NCBI GenBank assembly: GCA_037962975.1
Contig: CM075675.1
Span: forward strand, 29,080,501 to 29,144,500
Source of the DNA: Clitoria ternatea
Taxonomy: Eukaryota; Streptophyta; Magnoliopsida; Fabales; Fabaceae
Length of the DNA stretch: 64,000 bases
Reading direction: 5' to 3'
Positions within the stretch are counted from its first letter, which is position 1; each line of letters opens with the position of its first letter. Positions 46,611 through 59,144 of the stretch are shown in pieces. The position numbers were made by a program, and so were the translations under genes. Under the pieces are notes generated by a model. That model was not told the origin of the DNA. It worked only from the letters and a program-made list of their open reading frames with translations, and searched no databases.

Positions 46611-47288
46611 GGTTAAGATACATGTTTAGTCTTTTTTAAATATATTTTTTAAATATTTTAATTTTGTTTTTTAATTTAATTCTTTATCTTTTTTTGTCAA
46701 CTTGGTTCTTTATGATTTTGGTTTTAAGCCCATTATTTCTTTAACTTAAAATTAATACAGTAAAGTTGTTTTGAGTAGACTTTATGTCTTTTGCTTAGTT
46801 TAAGTTTGTTATTTATGTCTTATTTTAGTTTTAATTGAGTTTTGAGTTAGTAGTTTATGTTTTCTTTTTCTTAACACTCCTATAATAAGAATAAGAAGAA
46901 ATTGGGTTTAAATTCACTTTATTTTGATCGCTTTAATAATGTTAGTGTGAAGTTAATAAAAAAGATTAAGGGAATGTTTGAGAAAATTAGTAGATAAACT
47001 CAAAGTTTATAAACTTCAAAGTTAAAAGTTACTTCAAATAATATTTTTAAGAAATCTAAAGTTATTAAATTAAGTTCTTTTACTAAACAGAATTATTTTG
47101 TTTAACAAACTTTTAGGCTAGTAAAATAAGATACACATTAATTTAAATTGTCACTCACACAGTTTCAATAAATATAACCTAATTTAAAGTAAAAAAAGAA
47201 GATGGAAACCTAAATTAATTAAAAAACAAAAGATGAAATTGAGATATTAAAAATCATAAAAGATATAACATATATTTTACCCTTTTAA
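46611..47288. repeat. Possible foldback element (inverted arms)
   Basis: The left arm from GGTTAAGATACATGTTTAGT is similar to the reverse complement of the right arm ending ATATATTTTACCCTTT near 47284. Both arms continue into GTTTTTTAATT. The match is imperfect and the boundaries approximate. Confidence 0.4.
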
Positions 47289-48960
47289 CAACCTATGATC
47301 TCAATTTAAATTACATGTTTCATTTAACAATACGAAGAATTAGTTATTGTATCAGCATGTGGTTACCCTACAGACATAGAAAAAAATTAAACTGTGTTTA
47401 AATAGTACGTATTTAATTCATCTTAAATAAATATCTTAAAAAGAATTAATTTTAGCATAATATAATATTATCGGCTTGGTCAATATTACTTCCAAAAACA
47501 TACCCGTGGTTTAAAAAAATAATAGTATGATTTAAAAACTCTTGACATTACATGTTATAGTTTTTGATTGTAAGTTTGTTTTTTTAAAGTTTGTGGACGT
47601 AATTACATTAAAATTTTGAAGAAAAGTTTCTGGGTGATCCTATTTGAATAGGACACAATGTTTTTAAAAAAAGTCTTTTGAGGAGAAAAGATTAAGGATA
47701 ACAATTTGATGATGTGAAAGGGTGACCGTGGAATGGTGTGAAGGGGTGAGTGGGAGAAATAACTATTGAGAGCTATATATGTGGGATCTATAACTATTAT
47801 ATTTATTTATATATTATTTTTCACTCCAATTTTTTAAAATTTATCACCTATTATATCTTTTAAAATATAAAAAATCAAGCTAATAATATATTAATTGTAA
47901 ATGAATACGAATATACTAACTATAAAAGATTATTTTAGTTAAACATATGATCTCAACGTAGTATGTAGTTAGAGAAATAAAGTTACAAAAATAAAAAATT
48001 TAAAGATTAATATTGATCATTTAAACGATTCGAGATAGTAAAAACTGTATTTGATTATAAGATTTTTTTTTAAAAGTTAAATCAAGATTTGATCAATTCT
48101 AATGGAGAACTAAACCGGACATAATTATATTTAGGTTCCAAGTGGAAGAAGATATATTTAGAAAGGGAAAAAAAAAAAAGAGAATGAATGCGAAACGTGT
48201 TTGTTTGTCGTGATGGAAAATATGGAGCTTGGTGGCAAGTGTTTGTTTGAGGGTTGATATGATAGGGGCCCCACCCAGCCAGCCAAGAGAAGTTGCGTGG
48301 GGCTTTGAAAGCGCGTTGGCTATTACTCCCAAGGACGAGGACCATTATACGCCATTGGAAGAAATTTTGAGACCAAAATTAATATTATTACTTTCTTTTC
48401 AAACAACGTGACATTATCATCACCCAGGGGCGGCTCCTTGCATATACTACTTGATCTTTCCCCTATTGTATTTTATCACTGAAGATTCTTTACAAAAAAA
48501 GAAGTAAAGATTATGTATTGTATCCTAGTGAACATAAAGAGATGTTGTATGTTGTCTAATTTAATTTGATATATATAAGGAGTAAAATATGATGTCACCT
48601 GTAAAGATATTTGTTTTGACATTTAAGTTAATACGGTATACGATATTAGAGCTTAAAGTATTTACAAGAGTCAATAGCTGATAACTTGTAATGATTTCAG
48701 TACTTTTTTATAAAGTTCGAGGGAAAACTAACACTGACACATAATTCTTTACACTTTTCCAAGCGTTTTTTTGGTATGTCCAAGTATAGACTATTAACTT
48801 CTTAGTGATACCGATATAATCTCTATTCTAGTTATCATGGGTTGTGATAATCTTATTATCCTCGGGCCTTGTCAATGCCATATGTCGCTTGTTAAGTGTT
48901 GATATGTGCCATATGATATTGTTATTGGTATTAGGCCTAGATCGCCTATCATTAAATTAA
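47289..48960. other. Intergenic, AT-rich; nothing recognised
   Basis: A less AT-rich patch at about 48180-48350 has no coding signature on either strand. Confidence 0.55.
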
Positions 48961-49348
48961 GGATTAAACATGTTTTTTATTTCTTGTGTTTTGATTAATT
49001 TTTAGTTTTGATCATTTAGTTTTTTTCATTTGTATTAATCCTTATGTTGTTTAACATTATGTTGAAATTAGCTCCTAAATATTTAAATTGATTCCCGAAA
49101 TGTAACATAGTTAACTGAAGTGTTAACAAATACAAATGTCATTTCATTTGACTCCTCTTTAGTCTCTTTAACTTATTTGACTTTTCAAATCCTTAAAGTA
49201 GATCCTTTTTTATTCTTTATTAATACATTAGGGAACCAATTTCAATATATATTAAATAACATAAAGAACAGAAATGATATAAATAAAAAACTAAAAGATC
49301 AATACAAAAAATTAGTTAAAGCATAAGAACCAAAAATATATTTAACCC
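48961..49348. repeat. Foldback MITE
   Basis: Two arms of about 115 bp face each other. The left begins GGATTAAACATGTTTTTTAT. The right, reversed, begins GGGTTAAATATATTTTTGG. Both go on through TTAGTTTTTTTCATTTGTAT- or GTATTGATCTTTTAG-like text to TTGAAATT. No clear target duplication is seen. Confidence 0.6.
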
Positions 49349-51773
49349 AGAATTAAAATATAGGGATGTATTAAGCTTTTTACTATTATTTTTTAAGATG
49401 TATTATGTTTTTTTTTGGATAAGATGTATTATGCTTCATACGTGTATAAATCATAGAACCTTTTTTTGTGTTAGTCGTAGAACATTTATCTTGGGCTAAT
49501 ATTGTACTGGGCTTTCCATTATGACCCAAAATAATTAAAACCCTTATGTACACTGTAAAAGATATTTAACTGTAGGGAATATTGCCAAGCTCCACCTTCT
49601 TAAATGACAATTGTTAAAAAGGAAATTCTTTTTATTTTTGTTTCTATAATATATATTTTATGTAAGTATTGATAACTTTATTCAGTATTTTCTTATTGTG
49701 TTAAGCTTCATAAAGTAATATTGCAGATATATTTTAATTAAAACCTTTATACTAGGTTTCCTAAAAAAAACTATTTAGCTATGCTCCTGTTATCATCTTT
49801 CTCAAAACACAAACCAAAAGAAACTAGGCATAGTTTAAGATGGGATTACTACTATTTATTTTGGAGGAAAGTTTTAATCCTCTGATCTCTTATGCTCAAA
49901 AGACTAATATCTAATCCTAATGATAAGCACATTAAACAATAAAAAAACATTGACCTCTTTTTCTCACATAAATTTTTTGGTGGCATCCAGTGAAATAAGA
50001 TGGAGTTGAGCTAAATTTTATAACATTTAATTTGTTGAGTTTGGATCTTTTTAGTACTTTAAAGATTTAGTCTTTTTACAAAACTTTTTAAACCAGTTAT
50101 TTTAACAATCAAGTTAAAAAAATATAGTTTTTAAATTGATTGTTATAATAATCAATGTAAAAAATCTTTAAAAAAAGGATTGAATCTCTCAAGTATTAAA
50201 GAGGATCCTGATTGTTAATTGTTTAGGTTAATAAACAAAAGTGGAGGGGAAATCAAAACAAACAATAGTTTTGAAAATCGAAATAAATTTTAGAAAATTA
50301 AAAATTTTAAAAAAAGAAAATCAAGACTAAAACCAAATACCCCTAATAATTAAATTTACCCTCCTTTTTTTTATAATATATGGATTAAATTGACAAATAT
50401 GTTCTTATAAAAAGCAAATTATTGTTTAACTCGCAAACTTGAACATATATATTGAGTCCGTATAAAATTTTAAATGGAAAAAAAATGGAGATGATTGTTC
50501 ATTTCCATATGTTTTATCCTAATTCCAAACTCTTAATCTCATTTTTTACTCAAGAATTTATATGAGTTTGTATGAGTTTAACAAATCTACTTGAGTTTAT
50601 GAAAAAAAAAAAGTTTAATAGGGAGTTAACTCAAATTCTCTATCTAAAATTGTAAACTTAAAAGAGTTTTAAGAATTAATTCAAAAGTTTAATAACCATA
50701 TACATTGATAATTTGTTTGAGGCTCCAAGCCAAGATACCAGAAGTTATAAGAAAATATGATATCATTCTGTTTGAGGTTAAAATCCAAACACCAAATGAT
50801 TTTTTCAACATCAAAATTGGTGACCATATCCACAAAATTGTTAAGTGACTAATCAAAGGATTATTATATTTACAAAAATTTGAATATGTACATTTAATCT
50901 GCGTGGATCATGAAACTTTAACTACGGCCACTCACTTCACTGTTATCATTTGGGAGCTCTTTAAATACCTGAAATCAAAATTTCGTGAAAAATGTTCAAG
51001 CATTTATGAAAATATAATATTTTCTCAAATCAAACAATTCTTAGATATCGAATTTCGTTAAGAAAGTGAGTCAATCCAAAATGATTAATATGCAATTTCT
51101 CGGGTGTATAAGGTAAAAAAAATAAAAATAACAAGAACATCATTTAAATAATGTGAAGCTATAGCAAAGTGATCAAAGTGTAGCAATATATAAATACTAC
51201 TTACTTCTCTAAGTCCTATTATGATTTAATGGGTTCATTGGTATTGAAATTTTCTAAAAAATAACTGGTATCTGTTTTAAAAGAAGACCACAAGAAAAAT
51301 CTCAGTTGATCTTCAATCAAAATCTATGTGTAAAAAGACAAAACCTCACCTTTCATTTCAACAAACTTATTACATGTTTATTTGTTATAGTCGCACATTT
51401 TTATAATCATCAGTGGTTATTGTATTAAATTGGTAATTTAATTCATTTATTTATATTGAAACTTTTTTAATTAAAGAAACAGTCTTTATTTCTCTGTCAA
51501 ATCAATGGATCATTATATCTCATTTTTTATTAAATCATTAATTTAAAATCGGGTAAAAACTGATTTTTAATTGATGAACGGTTTCAATTGATAAAACTGG
51601 ACATACTTTAGTTTCAAAATAAATAGATTACAATGATCATCAATGATCATAAAAATACATAACGATTGCTGCCATTTCCACTTATTACTTTCACGTTTTA
51701 CTTTTTGGATTTCCTCTGAACTTTAAAGTTTACTTCAAAATGAACCTTTTATTAGGAAAAGAAGATCCTTACC
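49349..51773. other. Intergenic, AT-rich; 3' flank of the kinesin gene
   Basis: No gene is seen. The right end must contain the kinesin 3' UTR. Confidence 0.55.
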
Positions 51774-54700
51774 TTATTCACAGGCAGCTTCAAGCTTGTC
51801 AGCAGTGGCACCAGGATAAGCATTTTTCAAATCCTTAAGTAATTGTAGCCGTTCAATCTCTTCATCTTTTGTCAAAATAGTGTCCTTGAGAGAAGCCACC
51901 TACAAGGAAAGGTAGAACATTTAAACAAGTTAAAACTAGTAGTTTACAAATTAAACAACATTTTTTAACATGCAGAAATTAAAGACATTTTCAGAGGGTT
52001 TACAATAACCAACTGTATTAGACCTCTTGTTTTTGACAAGCTAGTTATCTATAACTTAACCAATTCTTTAAAGAAACTACCTCCAATTCGATTTACAAAT
52101 TAAACAAGTTTTCTTTCAAAATAGATACAATAGTGTATTAGCAAAAGTGCAGAACAAAGTTATTTATGACATCTTTCTCCTTCTACAAGTCATTATAAGA
52201 AACTAGTGATGAGAAAAGAACATCCAAGAAGTTCAAAAGCTCCAACATTTATCTCCTTTTCATCTTGCTATGGCTGAAAAAGATTTTTTACGTTTCTTGA
52301 AACTATACAAATGTTGGCTTGACATCTATGCGATATTGAACTTTTTACCATAATGTTGGTTGAGAATTCTACCTATGTTGCATGCTTTGCATGTACCCTT
52401 CTGAGAGTTAACACTTGAAAACAACTTAATAATACAGTCCAACTTAAATTTGGGAACTAGTGGTGGATTGATAGACATTTATTTAGTTAATCATGCTTAC
52501 TTTCTAAAGCAACTTAATAATACAGTCCAACTTAAATTTTAATTTTCATCAATTTATCAAATTTCAAATAACTTAATGTCAAAGATTTTGTTACTAACAA
52601 TGTAAGGCAGGGAACTTAAGTTAGTGTTTTATGTGCTTCTAATTTCAAAGTATACAATGAAACGAAAGGAAAGTAAATTCTAGATCAACTGAAAGTATTG
52701 GATGCATTCATGAAACATTGAAAGATAAGCAATATAACCATCCTAATCAAGTTAAGCACCTGCTCCATTAAATCTTTGACATCTCTACCATCTTTGCTAC
52801 TTTTTGCAGCACCTAACTCAACTCCAGAAACCCTCTCAGCAAACTTTAAAGTGCTCAAAGACTCAGAAAATGACTTCTGGTCTGAGTTAATTTGGACTAA
52901 CATGAGTGTCTTTGCTTGACCACCTGTTGAATAAAATCAAGCAAATGCTTCAACTAGAATCCTATTGAAATCTTAAAAGAAAATCTAGTAAAAAATGCTA
53001 AGGAGATTGAAGAAAAATGGTGTGTATGGAAGAGCTTATGAAACAAGCTCACGGTTCTCATTAGTTATTTTTGTCTTATTTCAACAAGTTTTTTTGGTGT
53101 AGCTTACAAAAACAAATTATTTCAACAAGTTTTATAATCAAATTTATAATACATGCTTTCATAAAAAAACAACTCATTACATAAATTCTTAATTAAGTTT
53201 CGTATCCGAACACACCCAAAATCCAAAAGTTATAAAGCAACTCAAGGATTTTTCTTCTTTTTCTAAATACTAGCAAAGCAAGGCATGTTAACATTAAGAA
53301 AAGATAAACTATGATTTTACCAAGTGAGGTTTGTAGAAGTTGAGTGAGCTTGCTGTTTCTATATGGAACATGTGCATTCTTTTGAGAAAGAGCAAAAATG
53401 ACATCTCCAAGAGCAGATAATGATTTGTTAATATGTTGTGCTTCCTTAAGCCTATCTCCAACTACTTCAGAGCGATCTATCCTTTCACTTCCTGCTAAAT
53501 CTACCAAATGAAGGTTACCTACAAGAGTGGAACCAGACTTCTGATCCACCCCACGAACATGAATGGAGACCACACTGTGCACACAATTTTATTGAATGTC
53601 ATTATTATACCACAAAACATCATTTTGTTTCCTAAGTTTATCCAATGTTATAAATTTTGTTTCACTTTAATCCTTAATACTAGTGAAAAATTGCAATAAA
53701 AAAAAGACTGAAGTGAAATAAATTCTATACAACTTATAAAGTTAGAGACTCAATTGAAAGACAACTATGAAGTTAAGGACCAAAGTAATGATTTATTCTA
53801 CTACAATTCTTTAACTGTTGAATGCCTATGAAAGAAAAGAAGATAAACCTGTGAGAACGACTACTTCTTTCATTCATAGCAGTGGATCCCTTAGCTCTAT
53901 TTTTTAGGCCAATATCCATGAGCTTCATGACATCTGAAGTTGAGGTGACTGGTTGCATGGTAGCATCGGGTACTGCTAAGCCATTTGGTTGAGAGTGATT
54001 CAAAATCCCAAGTGTGTGCAAATCAAGGAAATCAAAGGGCTTAAGCATGACATACTTCATATTACTTTTTTCCCAAAATCAAAAATAGAAAAATCTAAAA
54101 GAAATAAGTCCATTCAAAGAATATATTTTTTTTAAAAAAGGCAAATATTAGTTGTTAGTTTGTTAAGAAAATGTAAAGAATAAACAGTCTATAACTACTG
54201 ATAAAGGATATTTTTTTGGAGTGGCATCAGTTGCTAACAGATCACGCACTTGTTCATTATATATCTCAATTACTTGTACCCCAATCTCATAGACTATGGA
54301 GCTTTTTCTACTTATAGAAATGTTGAAGAGGTCCTCAAGAGCTCGGTAGTTAACACCATAAGTCTCACTTGTTGCACCATTGGGTCCACTCTGAGGGGAA
54401 AAAATGGTATCTTATAGAATGAGAAGTTATTTTAACTAGAATGATGTATGGGATAAAAATATGTTTATGTGAAGGGTCATATACCATTGTGTATGTTTTC
54501 CCTGAACCTGTTTGGCCATAAGCAAATATGCATACATTATACCCGTCAAGTACTGATCTTATAAAGCCTTGTATGTCAGCATACACCTCAGCTGCATCAT
54601 TCAGGTCAGTAACAATCAGTGCAACACCATATAGTTAACAAGAAATCGTAGTCTGCATACACATGTATTGTTGTGATAAAAAAAGTTCTTCCATTGCCCA

Positions 54701-57700
54701 ACAAATAACATGGTTACTAAAACTAGAATGAACCGGCCCTTGTTAAGTGCTTAGGTGATCAATTCAGATTAATTTTTTATTGCAATCAGTTCAACTTATG
54801 GTTTGAACTCTAATTTGACTACCATTTGCCCGAACCAGTATCTTCACCGGTTTATTGAATAATCTGACTTTAAGAACATTGATGAATAATGATAAAATGG
54901 TGAGTGTGTAGAAACAAACCTTGAGTTGAGGCTGGACCAAAGACTTTGTTAAACTTAAATGTTTTAAGTGCTTCTTTTCCTTGTTTGGAGGGATTAGCTA
55001 CAACCAATTCAGATTCACCATAGTGTTCAACAATAGTCTGTTTTTCTTTTTGTCCAGGAATAAAAGGTCTGACTCTACAATATACTCTAATATTGCCTGC
55101 GTCAAAAGTTTCATGTGAATTATGTATACTACATCAGTTACTTTATAAACAAACACAAATAATCTCACCTTTTAATTCTTGAATTTCGTTGAATAGTTTT
55201 CGGTTTTCTGAAAGAACTATTTGATAATTCTCAGCTGCATCTACCAGTGGTTTAAGATTTACACCTGAACAAGTTACAACACAGTGATCAGAACTTCCCC
55301 TCTAAAAAAAAGAAAGAATGGAGAAGAAGGAAGCATAAAAGTCACATGTAATACCAAGGCCTACCTAATCGGCTAAATTCCTGTTCATAAATCATTTGCT
55401 CTTTCATTGCATCTTGCTTGATGGATTCCCATGACAATTTCAACTCCTAGATGTGTGAAATTTCAATAAAACGTTGTAACATTTGACATCATAACAATTA
55501 GATTGACATCACTTACACACACTTACCTGTATAGAACAAAATTGAAAGTTCACTACTTTTCGTATTTGATTCTCTTTCATGTTCCACTTCTGATATTTTG
55601 ACTCATACAAGACCTCATTCTCTCTAACCTTATTTCTTAAATTTTCCATCAAATGTTCATATTCTTGTGACTTATTCGTCAGTTCTTCTTTGGCATCCTT
55701 AACTTCTGCTTCTATCTGTGAGCATTTTTTTTCATATGCATTTTTCATTGTTTCTTGCTCTTGCTTCAATGTTGCAATTTCCATATTTTTGTCCTCCAGC
55801 TCTTTAGTCAATCTAACAACATCTTTTTCATATGCCCTTTTTTCCTCTTCTTGTGATTTATGATTTAATTCATATTCTTGTGATTTTTGTTTCAGTTCTT
55901 CTTTGGCATCATTTACTTCTGTTTCCAACCGTGAACATTTTACATCATATGCCTTTTTCATTGTTTCTTGTTCATGTGACTTCTGTTCTAGTTCTCCTTT
56001 GGCATCCTTTAATTCTGCTTCCAACTGTGAGCATTTTACTTCATATGCTTTTTTCATTATTTCTAGTTCATCCTTCAATCCTGAAATTTCCACATTTTTC
56101 CCCTCAAGCTCTTTAATCAATCTAACAACCTCTTTGTCATCTGCACTTTTCTCTTCTTCTTGTGATTTCTGTTTTAGTTCATATTCTTGTGATTTCTGTT
56201 TCAATTCACCTTTGGCATCCTTTGCTTCTGCTTCCAATTGTGAACATTTTACTTCATATGTTTTTTTCATTGCTTCTTGTTCACGCTTCAAATTAGAAAT
56301 TTCCACCTTTTTTCCCTCAAGCTCTGTAATCAATCGAGAAATCTCTTTGTCATATGTATCTTTTCCCTCTTCTTGTGATTTCTGTTTGAGTTCATATTCT
56401 TGTGATTTATGTTTCAATTCACCCTTGGCATCCTGTGCTTCTGCTTCCAACTGTGAACATTTTAATTCATATGCCTTTTTCATTGTTTCTTGTTCTTGCT
56501 TTAAATTAGAAATTTTCACATTATTGTCCTCCAACTCTTTAATCAGTCTAACTACCTCTTTGTCATCTACCGTTTTTTCTTTTAAATTTTCCAACAAACT
56601 TTCATATTCTTGCGACTTCTGTTTCAAGTCACCTTTGGCATCTTTAGCTTCTGCTTCCAACTGTGAGCATTTCACTTCATATGTTTTTTTCATCATTTCT
56701 TGTTTTTGCTTCAAAGTTGAAATTTCCTCATTTTTCTCCTCGAGTTCTTTAATCAATCTAACAACCTCTTTTCCATCTTCCCTATTTTCATCTTTTAACT
56801 TTTTCAAGAAATGCTCACATTCTTCTGATTTCTGTTCCAGTTCTCCTTTGACATCCTTAGCTTCTGCTTCCAATTGAGAGTATTTTTCTAATGCTTTTTT
56901 CATTGTTTCTTGTTCTTGCTTCAATGTTAAAATTTCCTCATTTTTGTTCTCCAACTCTTTGATCAATCTAACAACCTCTTTGCCATCTTCCCTATTTTCC
57001 ACTTTTAAATTTTTCATGAAATGCTCATATTCTGGTGATTTCTGTTTCAATTCTTCTTTGGCATCTTTAGCTTCTGCTTCCTTTTGAGAGCATTGTTCTA
57101 ATGCTTTTTTCATTGTTTCTTGTTCTTCCTTCAAAGTTAAAATTTCCACATTTTTTTCCTGCAACTCTTTAATCAGTCTAACAACCTCTTTGTCATCTTC
57201 CCTTTTTCCTTCTTCTTTTAAATTTCCCATCAAATGTTCATGTTTTTCTGATTTCTGTTTCAGTTCTCCTTTGGCATCCTTAGCTTCTGCCTCCAATTTT
57301 GAGCATTTTACTTCATATATTTTTTTCATTGTTTCTTGTTCTTGCTTCAATGTTGAGACTTCCATATTTTTTTCCTCCAACTCTTTAAGCAATCTAACAA
57401 CCTCTTTGTCATCTACCCTTTTTTCCTCCACTTGTGTTGAACCATCTATCTTTTTTTCTTCCTTTATAGTCTTCTCTGTCTGTATGGAGTCATCAACCTT
57501 CTTTGCTTCCGTTCTTGTCCTCTCAGTCTGTATAGAGAGCCAAAGAACTCAATAGTAAATAAATAATAAAAGTGAAACATTTTTAGTTTACCACCAAAAC
57601 TCTTCTTTTTTATATATAGAGTCTTGTCATATCCTATCTCTAAATGTACATAGATATATTACTCAAGAAGTATGAGAACATTTCCTTTGACTGTTGAAAC

Positions 57701-58722
57701 TAGTTTGTAACAATAAAGTATTACATCAAATTTGCCTTGATGAATAATGAAGAAGTTTGTGCCAACATGCAAAACAAAATTTTATATGGATCAATATTTC
57801 ATTTGCAACACAATGATAGGTAGAACTATTTGGGATACCTTACTAATCTCTTCCCTGATTCCTGATGCAAGAGCCTCAAGTACTTTGATTCTGGACTGGT
57901 ACTTTTCTTCCCGAGTTTTAAAGAGTGTGTTTTGCTGAAGGCACAGAATGGTGTAACAAAAGTAACTAAGAAACTCAAAGTTTGCTACATTATGAAAATG
58001 ATGTAATATTCCCTAACATACAGTTCGTAAATGCTCTGCTTGAGTTGATATACGTCTCTCAATCTCTTGGACAACTTTTCTCAACAAGCATGCTACACGC
58101 TGAGATGCAAAGGTAATTCATTATTAGCAAATAATAAACTCGAAACCTCATGCACATGGATGACCATTAATACATTTTGCATTAACTTAGACATAGCTTT
58201 TTCATGAAAGTATTTATGATTAATGTAATGCCAAGGAGTTCAAAGCCATACTTGGGGTACTTCACCATTTCTTCTTTCAACACTTTCTTCCAAGATGCCA
58301 TTCACAACACTTAAAAGCGATTGAGTAGGCGCATTCTGCATCAACAAATGCTGAAACAAATCAGTGATGCATAGAACTAGCCAAATATGTGCATAAATTG
58401 CCAAATCCCGTAAGGTGATGAAAATAATGAGTGTCTACATCCAAATTGGCTGATTTCATCATTTCTGAAATTTTTGCAGGAGGAAGATCTGCGTAGCTTC
58501 CTTGTTTTAGTTGAAACACCTCTGGTAACTTGTGACCCATATGGTTTATTAATGCAGTTGATGGCTCTGCAAGAAATGAAATTAGTACCATAAAGAGAAA
58601 ACATCATCTAATTGTCATACATTTCAATTTCCACATTATGGATGTCCTTGACATAAACATATATTTCTCTTGCATGAATGTGAGTAAAGAAAAATTTATT
58701 TGTAGCTGAGATGACTTATTAC

Positions 58723-58778
<56 letters not shown>

Positions 58779-59109
58779 TATTCATGCATAGTCATTATCT
58801 TCATGTGCACAAACATACACATGCAAACATAAAGAACGTCAAAGGGTCTGACTGAGTTAGTTGAACATGATGCATGAGTTATTATAAACTTTGCCGTCAA
58901 TTTCTATTAATAAAAGTATACACACATACAAGGGAGGGAGAGGTTGATTCAAGATTCATCATACCTGCCATAACTGGGCTATGCAACCCACGTTGGAACT
59001 TTGACTCAGACAAAACCTTCCTCTGAGCCAAGTTAATGCCATTGCAATTGGCACTTGAACTTCCCATGTCTCTAGGTCCTGTGGTGTGGTTAGTTAATGG
59101 TGGATTCAT
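51774..59109 (-). CDS. Kinesin-14 with C-terminal motor and an expanded repeat stalk
   Basis: Fifteen coding exons give 1293 residues with every phase matching: 59109-58965, 58566-58439, 58335-58252, 58099-58022, 57934-57839, 57527-55527, 55446-55365, 55264-55169, 55096-54920, 54591-54485, 54390-54212, 54013-53849, 53574-53321, 52923-52760, 51899-51774. Order: a short N-terminus; the block [20 protein letters not shown] (about 63-82) and [15 protein letters not shown] typical of one plant kinesin-14 group; a tandem coiled-coil stalk (about 218-806); neck; motor from about 904 with P-loop GQTGSGKT (988-995), switch I SSRSH (1108-1112), switch II DLAGSE (1138-1143) and the kinesin-14 end [14 protein letters not shown]. 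It should move toward microtubule minus ends. Related plant kinesins have an N-terminal calponin-homology domain; I see none here or in 2 kb upstream. Some other annotation may start further upstream. Confidence 0.92.
54014..54211 (-). other. Putative U12-type AT-AC intron in the kinesin motor
   Basis: On the minus strand the intron starts ATATCCTTT, the exact U12 donor consensus. It ends TTCCTTGATTTGCACAC, with a U12 branch-site match TTCCTTGAT followed by an AC acceptor. No GT-AG pair here keeps the frame. With the AT-AC boundary the flanking exons join as [20 protein letters not shown], the sequence expected of a kinesin-14 motor. Confidence 0.85.
55640..57407 (-). repeat. Coding tandem repeat: about eight 70-residue coiled-coil units
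   Basis: Inside one 2001-bp exon the unit [18 protein letters not shown], then [20 protein letters not shown], then [19 protein letters not shown] recurs eight times with lengths of 72, 70, 70, 70, 71, 71, 103 and a last one. The seventh contains an extra half unit that starts at EQETMKKAY. Every unit keeps heptad-like spacing and no stop. Confidence 0.93.
58732..58776. repeat. (TA)n microsatellite in kinesin intron 1
   Basis: About 22 TA dinucleotides. Confidence 0.95.
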
Positions 59110-59111
59110 CG

Positions 59112-59144
59112 CTATATGGTTCCTTGAAGGACACAGGGCTTCAT
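59112..59144 (-). promoter_or_regulatory. Upstream ORF before the kinesin start
   Basis: An ATG at 59144 on the minus strand opens ten codons (MKPCVLQGTI) and stops two bases before the kinesin ATG. If both are in the mature leader, it could damp translation of the main frame. Confidence 0.45.

Noticed and set aside
54014..54070. Loss of a GT-AG splice site in the kinesin gene
   Set aside because: First reading was a mutated donor and acceptor. Donor ATATCCTTT plus branch site TTCCTTGAT and AC acceptor fit a U12 AT-AC intron far better.
55903..56877. 324-codon plus-strand frame rich in Ser and Phe
   Set aside because: It is the complementary strand of the kinesin coiled-coil exon; the periodic codons keep it open.
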